Shown in pieces: positions 1 to 10,400 of a stretch of DNA of 33,181 nucleotides. The stretch covers positions 1-33,181 of the forward strand of contig CALFUU010000086.1 in assembly GCA_937929835.1 (NCBI GenBank). Reading direction: 5' to 3'. Source of the stretch: an uncultured Saprospiraceae bacterium (GTDB taxonomy: Bacteria > Bacteroidota > Bacteroidia > Chitinophagales > Saprospiraceae). Every line of letters starts with the position of its first letter. The first letter of the stretch is position 1. A model generated the notes under the pieces. It was not told the origin of the DNA, made no database searches, and saw nothing but the letters and a program-made list of their open reading frames with translations. The position numbers were made by a program, and so were the translations under genes.

Positions 1-1
1 A

Positions 2-196
2 GTAGGATACAAATGGGTGAAGCTACCTTTTTCTATACTTATGGGGATGGTATCTAATCAGCCTGCGATCCTAGATTTTGCGATGAACAAGTCAGGTAAC
101 CGCATACCGCTGTATGGGTATACGATGATGTTTCCTATCGCGTCTGTAATGAAAATTATCATCGCTCAGTTACTATATATTGTGCTGAGCTCGTAG
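2..196 (+). CDS. AspT/YidE/YbjL-type membrane transporter, C-terminal fragment
   Basis: The frame is open from the window edge (first full codon at base 2) to a TAG at 194-196, giving 64 residues. The segment GMVSNQPAILDFA, followed by a short polar loop with a GYTMMFPIASVMKIIIAQLL membrane helix, resembles the last transmembrane hairpin of the aspartate:alanine exchanger family, where a small-residue-rich loop with a conserved 'PA-LxFA' stretch precedes a final helix ending in KIxxAQLL. Proteins of this family are inner-membrane antiporters or permeases of about 550 residues, so roughly 90% of the gene lies outside the window. The substrate cannot be told from this piece. The gene runs toward the DUF3137 gene, about 100 bp away. 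Confidence 0.6.
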   Translation, partial: VGYKWVKLPFSILMGMVSNQPAILDFAMNKSGNRIPLYGYTMMFPIASVMKIIIAQLLYIVLSS

Positions 197-298
197 ATAA
201 GCCCGCGTCAATCTATCTACCCCTACCCACCTAACGGCAAAGAAATTATAAAAAGCTAGGCGACTGTCTTATCTTAATGTCGATTATAACAATTGACT

Positions 299-1213
299 AT
301 GCGAGAACAAGTTGTAGAGACGCTGTACAAAGAGATAGAACCTGCCCTATCTGCAATGGAGCCGCTGCGTCAAAAGGCGTTGCGTAAAAACACGAACTTA
401 CAAATAGGATTAGTGGTGGGGCTAGTCATCTTGTTTGTTGTAGTTTTTATTGTCCTACCGATGCCTTTTCCAGCAAATGCTGTTATAGTTTTTGCACTAT
501 TTGGCATAGGGTTAGGTTACAGAAACTTCTTCAAGAATCAATACGTCAATAGATACAAAAAAGATCTGACACAAATATTGTTGAGCCAATTCGGTATACA
601 AAGCACACACGAACCTAGCCAACACATCTATGCCAAATACTTTAAACAAAGTGCGCTGTTCTCGTATGCTAATGCTTTTAGTGGAGATGATCTCATAAAA
701 GGTCAGAAGGATGGCCTTTATTTTTTGGGTTCGGAGCTAGAGGCTAAGCATCAAAAAGAAAGAGAAAATCAACCTGATATCGACAGACTCGTCTTCAATG
801 GATTCTACTTTTGCGGGCAGATAAAAAAAGACACTGGCACTACAGTTACCATTCACTCCATAGACTTCGAATATCAAAATCCTAAAATGGACAATTACAT
901 TGCCGACTATAAATTTGAAAGTCTCAATACAGAATTTGATGATAATTTCAGACTAGAATACAGTGATTATGATCTTACTTCTCACATACTGACACCAGAG
1001 TTTATGCAAAAACTCTTAGACTTCAAAGCAGCGCATCAGCTACCTTTTGTTATCCGTATTGCGCGCAATCAGGTGTATATCGCTATCCAAGAGAAAAAAG
1101 AATTTTTTGATATCAGTTTCAATGAGCAGGCTAATTCCAGAAAGCATATAAAAGTGTTGGCTGATGATTGCCAATTCTTTTTTGACTTAGTACAACTTTT
1201 AGAGAGACTGTAG
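299..1213 (+). CDS. DUF3137 family membrane protein
   Basis: A protein of 304 residues with two adjacent hydrophobic segments near the N-terminus (about residues 35-54 and 58-74), followed by a soluble domain of about 230 residues. That domain has the features of DUF3137: a Y-K/R-rich linker, an IDRLVFNGFYFCGQIKK strand pair, and a C-terminal IRIARNQVYIAI strand leading to a short alpha-helical tail. The family's function is unknown; the layout suggests a membrane-anchored protein with its bulk on one side. An in-frame TTG lies two codons earlier (293), but the ATG at 299 is the better start. No clear Shine-Dalgarno sequence is visible, as is usual in Bacteroidota. The gene stands alone between the transporter fragment and the terminator region of the giant minus-strand gene. 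Confidence 0.65.
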   Translation: MREQVVETLYKEIEPALSAMEPLRQKALRKNTNLQIGLVVGLVILFVVVFIVLPMPFPANAVIVFALFGIGLGYRNFFKNQYVNRYKKDLTQILLSQFGIQSTHEPSQHIYAKYFKQSALFSYANAFSGDDLIKGQKDGLYFLGSELEAKHQKERENQPDIDRLVFNGFYFCGQIKKDTGTTVTIHSIDFEYQNPKMDNYIADYKFESLNTEFDDNFRLEYSDYDLTSHILTPEFMQKLLDFKAAHQLPFVIRIARNQVYIAIQEKKEFFDISFNEQANSRKHIKVLADDCQFFFDLVQLLERL

Positions 1214-1313
1214 AAAACAGATTCACAACAAGCTACTACCTCCAAAACTGCTCAACACATAGAAATGTACAGCTAAGCAGATTTAGGTTGCACACGCTTT
1301 GTTCTTCTAATGT

Positions 1314-1342
1314 AAGAAGCCAAAGTCTCAATTTAGCTTCTT
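1314..1342 (+). terminator. weak hairpin, possible terminator of the DUF3137 gene
   Basis: A 7-bp perfect stem (AAGAAGC / GCTTCTT) with a 15-nt loop is followed by a T-rich but interrupted tract (TTGTTTAATAATTC). It lies 100 bp after the DUF3137 stop codon. The large loop and broken T-run make this tentative. Nothing else was recognised in the gap 1214-1469 apart from the terminator of the opposite-strand gene. Confidence 0.3.
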
Positions 1343-1403
1343 GTTTAATAATTCTTTAGTGCTACCCAGGCAGGTGGTTAGAAGTGAAAATGCAACCAGC
1401 AAT

Positions 1404-1442
1404 AATTAAAAAAGCCTACCCGATATTGAAATCGAGTAGGCT
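1404..1442 (-). terminator. Rho-independent terminator of the giant repeat-protein gene
   Basis: Bases 1413-1424 (AGCCTACCCGAT) pair with 1431-1442 (ATCGAGTAGGCT), giving a stem of about 12 bp with one C-A mismatch and a 6-nt loop. Read on the minus strand, the stem is followed by a T-rich tract (six T, then AATTATT) at 1413-1401. It starts 28 bp after the stop codon of the minus-strand gene ending at 1470, which fits termination of that transcript. Confidence 0.8.
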
Positions 1443-1469
1443 CTTGTATTATTTAGATTCTTCTATATC

Positions 1470-4400
1470 TTATTCTAATATGATAAATCTGCTGATCTTA
1501 TCAGATCTGCTACAAACTACTTTAGCATGGAAAACGCCAGGTCCATATGTGGAAAGGTCCATTTCATAAGAAGTAGCACCTTTGACATCCTTCCTCATAA
1601 CTACCTTACCGTAACTGTCATAGATAATCAACTGTCCGCTCTCTTCTGGAAGACTCTCTATTTCAAGTGTCATTTGCTCCTGAGCAGGATTAGGGAAAAA
1701 CTGATAACTGATTTGTAAGTTCTCTGTTGGATCACCAGGCTCAAGATTTTCTGCACACTCTGAAGGTATCCCCGCAGACCAGTCAGAGCCCAATATGCCA
1801 TCTCCGTCATAATTCAGTGAAGCTCCAGAAGCAAAGATTGCAGCGAACTCTCCAGTAGTCCAGAGACCAGCTATAACTGCTATTCCCGATCTGAAGTGCC
1901 CTGTACTGCCCCACTCTACATAAGATCGTATAGAACTTGACTGACCAAAACTAGAATCAACGTATAGAGCCATCTCGCCATCAGCACCATCAACATTAAT
2001 CGTCCCGTCGACATCGACAACAACCAGTTCTCCAGGCTGTAGTACGTAGTCTCCACAGGTTGTAGACAAATTACTCAATTGGGCATACACCATATTGGAG
2101 CATAAGAAATAATTACTGATATCGATATCGGCTGTTCCGAGGTTGATTATTTCTACCTGATTATTTTCGTACACCTCATTGATGACTGGCTGACTACAAT
2201 CCAATTTATTAATTGTCAGAGGCACAGGTGTCTCAATAAAACAATCGTCAGAAAGCGGATCACTGATTACATTATCTCCTACAGATGCTATGAAGTTACC
2301 GATATAAGAAATCCCATAAATCTTACAGACACCGAAACTGCTACCTTCAAAATTGAAAGTATCGCTAGTGGCTACTTGAGTAATGACATCATTTTCATCC
2401 GTGACAACAAATTGATAATTGCCGCTTACAGAATTAGAACTGACTACTAGACTATCTGCAATACCATCTGATACACAGAAGTCTATCGTGTTATCTATGG
2501 CCACAGGCATTGCAGAAATTACACCTGCATCCACTTGGTTTTTGATGAGCGTAATAGGATTTGACAATTCTGAACAACCCAAGAGTTGATTAATATTAAC
2601 ACCAGCAATTAAGCCTAGTATCTCCTGATTAGAACTCAAGTTAAATACCAAGCAAGTATCACCAACAAAACTCTCCACGGTGATGGCTGTAGTTCCTCCA
2701 TTTATTACTTCCGTCACTATACTATCTAAGCCAGTAACAACATAGGTTAATTCATCTCCAATAGCCCCTGTCAAAGACATAAATAACTGATCAGGAATGC
2801 CGCCCTCTCCGATACAGACTTGCTCTGTTGTGGCACCAGCAGCTGTGGTCAACATACCACCATCAACAATATTCTTAGTGACAGTTATTGCGTTAGAGAA
2901 TACAAATAGGCCATTGCTCGATAAACCATCTACATCCTCGCCGATAGTAAGACCGACCAAAGTACTGTCAAAACTTACATTAAAAATCTCACAAGTCACG
3001 GAGTCTTGATTATCAAAAAAGAATGGTGCACTCGATGGCAAATCTAATATGGTACCATCTATATCTGTGATCACCCAAGCAAAATCAAGTCCTATGGTAT
3101 CTGTAAGTACAACTCCAACGCTATCCATACTTGTCGTACTATTAAAACATAAATCAACAGTCGTACCACCACTCATAGCAGTCAATATACCGCCACTCAC
3201 AGCTGCCTGTGTAACGTCAATCTGTATAGGGGTAGCTGTGTCAAAGCATCCATCTATCGCCTCAATATTGGATCCAACCTCGACGCCACTAAAACCAGCG
3301 TTGGCAGAGAGGAAAGTTGCGAAATAAGTTCCTGCTGCATAACTGTCAAAATCAATGACCGATTGATCTTCCAACTGGACAATGACACCTTGATCATCGT
3401 AGACAACATAGAAAGTCGTATCGCCTACGACAGTCCCTATTTGGGCAATTGTAACTTCATCAGCTATTCCATCACCTGAGATAACGGTGGTATTGCTTGA
3501 AGTATTGATAATACCAGCAGAAACAACTTCTGCAGTCAACAAGATTGGATCAGAAAGTCCAAATGAACCACCTATACCACTTATGTTTAACAAGGGACCA
3601 AAACCAGTGATGGTCGTATCAAAACCAATATGATAAAGTCTTAGAGAGTCACCGTTTCCTTCTACACTTACCAAGGTCGTATCCTGCAAAAATTGGATGG
3701 TATCTTGAATATTGAGAATCACTCCCGTCTTATTGGTTATGAAATAAGTAAAGTTTGTCCCGACCTGTCCAGCAGCAACAACTTCGATAGAATCTAGGGT
3801 CGTATTGCCTACACATCTTACGTGCTCTGTACCTCCACCGACTAGTGAGATTGTACCTCCAGAAGCCATAGTATTGGTAGACTGTGTCTTTATTATTGTT
3901 ATAGGGTTACTCAATTCAAAGCAACCATCAAAGTCAGCTGGACTATTACCATTTTGTAATCCAGTTAATCCAAATGTATACGCTAAATTCCATAATTGAC
4001 AAGTCCCTGGATTGAGATTCTCAAAAGCAAATGGTGGTTGACCATTAGGGATAAAGGTAATATTGCCTAAGGTATCCGTAACCAACCAACTAGATGTATC
4101 CGCTGCAATCCCAGTCACATTAACAAATACTGAATCGACAGGTGCACTGCCTAAGAAAAGTGAATCAACTGATCCGCCCCCTGGCAAGGACAATACGCCA
4201 GCTATAGCAGAATTTTTTACCACAATGATTGGGTCATCGCTGAAATCAAATGATCCAGTGAGTGCACCTATATTGTTGCCAATTGCCAATCCTGTAAGTG
4301 GAGACTCAAAGCTCAAGTGCCAAATCTCACATTTATCCAAACTACTAGTATCCAACACAAAAGGAGGAGCCATCGGCAGGTCAACAATATTCTGAAGTGT

Positions 4401-7400
4401 ATCTGTGATGACCCAAGCACTATTGGTACCCATCGCCGAGGTTACACTGGCAAAGATCGTATCATTGACCATATCTGTCTTGCAGATACTTATATTATTT
4501 CCTTGTGTGCTCGTGACTATCCCGCCATTGAGAACAAAAGCCGAAATTTTATTGACTTCGATACTATTTGATAAAGCAAAACAACCGTCTATGTCATTCA
4601 ACGCTGCGCCGAGTACAAGTCCATTGAAACCAAAATCAAAACTGGCTTCATATATCTGACAAGTACTGCTGACTTGAGGACCAAAAGTAAATAAGTTATC
4701 TTCTTGTATAGATTGTATAAGTCCATTTCCATCTATCAACAAATAGACTGACGTATCTGCGGAAATGGCTGTAGAGGTGACAACCAAGCTATCTATCATA
4801 TTGTCAGCAACTGTAATATCAATAGAAGTACCTCCCGTACTCAGTTCTATGCTATTAGCCGCTATCTCTGACTTATTTATGGTTACAACATTTGAAAGGA
4901 GAAATGCTCCAGTCAATGAGTCTATATGACTATTAAAGCTAAGATTGGAGATGCTATCGTAGACGATGTGTCTAAACTGACAGACATCCGCAACTAAAGT
5001 GTTCAGAGTGATCGGTAAGTTTGTCGGTACTGCAAAAATATTTCCAGTAGTATCAGAGAGAATCCAAGCCTGATTAGCACCTACGGCACCATCAACTGTG
5101 AGGTCAATCACACCTCCATTAGCGCCTACACATAAATCCAAGGTGTCCCCACCAGAAAGCGTTGCTATAGTACCCGCAATCAATGTATCGCCAAGTACTT
5201 CTTGCTTGACTATCGTCACAACGTTGGATGCATCAAAACAACCGATAGGATCTAAATTGAAATTATTCCCTACATCAAGACCAGACAAGCCACCCGCTCC
5301 AAAGGCTACACTACGTATCCTACACAGTCCTGTATCTAAGGTATCGGCAAATACAAAAGTATTGCTCATCTGTACATCAAGTATCGTATCTGTACCTGTT
5401 GTCAATACAAATAATATGGAGTCACCTGAAGTATTGGTGTTGATCAAAGTGAACGTCTCATCAATGCCATCATTGACTAAAATAGTATCCGAAAATGCGT
5501 TATTAGGCAGTACTAAAACACCACCATCAAAAGAAACCTTGGAGACAGTCACTGTATTGGATAATTCAAAATTTCCACCTAGACTATCTAAAGGTTCATT
5601 AAGCGCCAAGCCTGTTAAGGTAGAATCTGAACTAATATGTACAACTTCACAAACTTGCGGACCACTTCCAGAGAAATCAAAAGAAGTATCATTGAAAACG
5701 CCAATAATTGTTCCTGCAGAATTAACGACTGCAAAATCAGAATTGTCACCCTGCGCACCTTCCAAAATCAAATCAAGACTCTGTGATAATCCACTAAGAC
5801 AAATCTCTGCTGTAACCATAGAATCTGCAGTCATCAGTGTACCACCTAGCAATACAAATGGGGCCTCCTCTTTTGTAACTGTAATCGGATTGGATAAATC
5901 AAAGCATCCTTCTAAAACCGACACATTATTTCCGACAGCCAACCCAGAAAGACCTGTTGCATAACTTAGATTCCATATCCTACAGACACCAGGCGCAGCA
6001 TCTGTAAAGTCAAATGGCTCCGTCAAAGGCAAATCTATAATCACGCCAACTGTATCTGTAACAAGCCATTGTGTCGAGTCACCTGCCGCCCCATCTAAGA
6101 CCACATCAATAATATCGGCCATCATATCTCCTACCGTAATTGTAATCTCGGTAAGACTATCAACTGTCATCAAAGTACCACCTACTGATTCATCACGTAG
6201 AACAGTTATCGTATTAGACAAGTCAAAATCTCCTGATAATTGATTAATAAATCCTCCAGCAGCAAGATTCATTACAGGACCATTGAAACTGATATGGTTG
6301 ACAAAGCAAGTCCCTGCAAACGTATTGACAAAGTTAAACGGTGGATTATCAAATTCTGCCAAAATAAATCCTGTAGCATCACTCAAAATATAAGATGAGC
6401 TATCACCAACCGCACCTACCAACAACACACTATCGAGTGTAGTCATCGTCGTATTCAGACAAATAGAAATTGTATCTAGGCCATCAGTTGTCGATAACAC
6501 ACCTCCGTTGACACCAGTCACAACACCCGTCCGATTGACTACAATTGGATTTGACAAATCAGCACAACCGCCTAGCATCGTCGCGTCATCTCCTACTGCT
6601 ATTGACGAACCGAATGCTGTACTCAAGTTCCAAATAAGGCAAGTCCCCGGTGGTGTCGTTTCAAAAGTAAACGGTGAAGTCATACCTAAGTCTAAAACCA
6701 CTCCAGCCGCATCTGTCACCACCCATTGTGTACTATCGCCAATGGCACCAGCCAAATTGACCTCTATCGAATCGATAATACCGTCTCCGATAATAATATC
6801 GAAAGTATCCAAGCCAGATGGCGTAGTTAATACTCCTCCATCGACCGCTCTTCTATCTATAGTTACTGTATTGGATAATTCAAAGTTTCCAGCTAGCATT
6901 CCGATATTCTGTCCTACAACTAGACCAGTTAAGGTACTGTCAGAACTGATGTGTACTATTTCACAGATTCCGACAGGTGTATTAGGACTTACAGTAATAG
7001 CTGCGCCTACAAAGGCTGTACTATCAATCACTTCTAGAATCTGACCTAACGTATCTGTAACTGCGAAGTCAGAATTCTGACCTTCAGCCATAACAAGTGT
7101 CGTCACGACAATAGAATCTTGACCTAAACACACTTCAGAAATATTGGCTCCAAGAAATCCACCCACTATTGCAGGTGTTGTCTGGCCCGTTCTTATTACT
7201 GTAATGGGATTAGATAAGTCATAACACCCGTCAAGCATCGTCGCATCATCTCCTACTGCAATAGAAGATCCAAACGAAGAACTTAAATTCCATATAAGAC
7301 AAGTACCAGGAGGCGTTGTCTCAAAAGTAAAAGGTGGTGACATATCCAAGTCCAAAACTATACCGGCCGCATCCGTAACAAGCCATTGTGTACTATCGCC

Positions 7401-10400
7401 AATGGCACCAGCCAAATTGACTTCTATCGAATCGATGATACCATCACCGATCACAATATTAAAAGTATCCAGTCCTGATGGGGTCGATATGACACCGCCA
7501 TTAACTGCTCTTCTATCTATAGTCACGACATTAGATAACTCAAAATTACCTGCTAGTGTATCCAAGTCTTCTCCTACAACTAATCCTGTCAAGGTATCCA
7601 TAGAACTTATGTGCACAATCTCACAAAGGCCAACAGGTGTATTGGCCGCAACAAAAATTGTCGTTCCTGCAAAAGCCGTACTATCTATAATTTCTAAAAT
7701 TATTCCTGAAGTATCTGTAATTGCATAAGCGGAATCATCTCCTTGTGCTGACAAGAGTGTAGCAGTAACCAAGGAATCTTGACCCAAACAAATATCAGAT
7801 ACATCTATGCTGAGCACTCCACCCGCCAATGCATCTGAGACAAATGGTGTCTTAGTAATTGTCACAGGATTAGATAAAGCGAAACAGCCATCAAGGTCTG
7901 CCACTAACTCACCGACAGCCAGTCCTACTAGAGGCTCATTGAAAGTAAGGTTCCAAACCATACAGACCCCAGCCGTGTCCATATCAAATACGAGGGGCAG
8001 CGTAGGAAATTCTAATATACGTCCTTGATTATCCGTAATGATAACGACGGTACTATCTCCTTGAGCACCTTCTGATAGAAAATCTACAACATCTTGGAGA
8101 CCATCATTGACTATAACTTCTATAGATGTTAAGCTATCTGTAGTGGTTAGCGTACCACCTTGCACGGCTGTTCTTGTAACCACTATAGGATTAGATAGAT
8201 TAAACTCTCCAGATAACTGATTGATATTTCCTGTCAATCCACTCGTCAAAGTATCATAGACCAAATGGTAAATAACACATACCCCCACACCAGCAGCATC
8301 GAATTCGAATGAAGGTGACTGAGTTGTCTCCAATATCATACCCGCCGCGTCAGTGACGACAAAAGTAGAGGTGTCACCACCAATAGGGTTAGATTGAAAA
8401 ACAACATCAACGGTCTGTGTAAGACTCATCAATCCGATACACACATCCGCAGCCGTCAGACTATCCGATGTTATAATTGTACCCGCAAAAAGAGTATCCC
8501 CAACTACCGTGTCTTCTTCTTTAATAACTTGTATCTGATTAGATAAGTCAAAACACCCTGCTAGGTCTGTAAGATTAAGATCAATATCTAGACCCTCAAT
8601 GTTACCACAGTAACTTACATTCTGTATAAAGCAAACGCCACTCTCTGTAAAAGTGAAGGTGCTAGAATTTTGAATACGCTGAATTATACCTGCAGCGTTG
8701 GTTATTATAAATGCATTACTTTCTCCTGTCGCACCATCAAGCTCCAACTCTAACATTGCAGGAATGTTAGGATCTATCATTACCGTGGTACTACTGTCCC
8801 CGCTATCCAAAGCAAGCGTACCGCCGTCTACTTCTTTGCGGACAACACTAACCGGCTCAGATAAATCAAAGCAAGCTAAATCTAGGTTAGCGATACTTGG
8901 AGCACCTGAGTAGGTTATTGGTGTAGTCGAATGAGATAGACTGTATATCAAGCAAGTATCTGCTGGAGTACCAGCAAAATCAAAGGTCGACGTTGTATTC
9001 GATTCCAGAACATTGCCATCGGTATCTGTAACTAGCCAAGTATTGAAGTTTCCTTGAAGACCACTTACAGATAATGACAAACCTGTATTGCCTACATCGT
9101 TAAGACATATGTCATAGCTAACAGGCCCATCTATAGAACCCCCTAGGACAACCTCACGTGTGACCGTAAGTGAATTTGATAGTGCAAAGCAATCTGCCGA
9201 TAGGTCAGAAAGATTTGACCCCGCCATTAGATTAAGGAGAGTGCCTTCATAAGATATATTCACTATCTCTACTGTAGATGGCAACGTATTGTCTAATACA
9301 ATATTCCCATTTAAATCAACTGAAGCGACCTGTAGGATTTCTCTATCTGCATCTACAATAACCCAAGCAAATGCCTCACCTATTGTATCCGTTAGCGTCA
9401 CGGGTACTCTTGCAAAAAGAGAATCCACAACACACAAGACTATACTATCTTGACCATTAGAACGTAATGTACCGCCATCAACATTTAATTTTGTTATGGT
9501 TAATGGATCAGAAAGATCAAAGCATCCTACCAACTCTAAAGCTGATTGGCCTACTTGGAGCCCAGCAATCCCTGGCTCATAGCTAAGGTGCCATACATTG
9601 CACGTATCGACTGTTATAGTACTGAAGTCATCTATGACTTCTTCGCTTAGTAACAATATATTACCATCAGAATCTGTAACGATAAAAGAACTCAACGGTC
9701 CTACCGCTCCAGAAAGTTGAATATCTAGTCCTGCAGAAGCATTACCTAGGCCTGTCATTCCGTTACACAAGCTCGCTGAGGTCAATCCGTTCAACATTGT
9801 CAGTACACCACCATCTAGGACAGTAGACGTTGTCGATATACTTATCGAATTGGACAAGGCAAAACAACCATCAAGGTCAGACAGATTTTGTCCCACAACA
9901 AGTCCAGAAATAGTGTTATCAAAAGATAGAGCAGTCAGTGAAAAGTTACCACTGCCTACTAGTCCCAAATTAATGTTTGGCGTATCATAGACAAATACTA
10001 TTTCATCACCGTCAGTCAACACATAGAGGACATTACTACCTCCATTTCCAGTAAGATTGGCATTGAAGGCAAAATTATTTTGATTGGGGCAGACAACAAA
10101 AGTAGTCTGACCATCGGGTGTTGTCAGGGTACCTCCTTGGCCCACAAGACCATCATTCTTATTGACAATGACAGTATTAGACAACTCAAAGCAACCCACT
10201 AGATTAGAAGCCAATGCATTAACCTCTAGACCTGTCAGGCCATCTTCATAGCTTATATGTCTTACGAAACATTGTGTTTCTGTAATCGTGCTCAGATCAA
10301 TAGGCAACTGATTTGCTATAAGTAAAATATTGCCATTGAAATTTGTGACGATGTAGTCGCTATTTTGTCCTGAAGCACCTACCAAGTCTAAGGACAATAA

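Noticed and set aside
5098-5964. Plus-strand open frame of 288 codons antisense to the giant gene, and similar ones at 4063-4395, 6508-7044 and 7402-7728
   Set aside because: They lie in the same antisense register within the repeat array and recur with its period; the translations are low-complexity Ser/Pro/Thr-rich without start signals. They are by-products of the repeated coding sequence.
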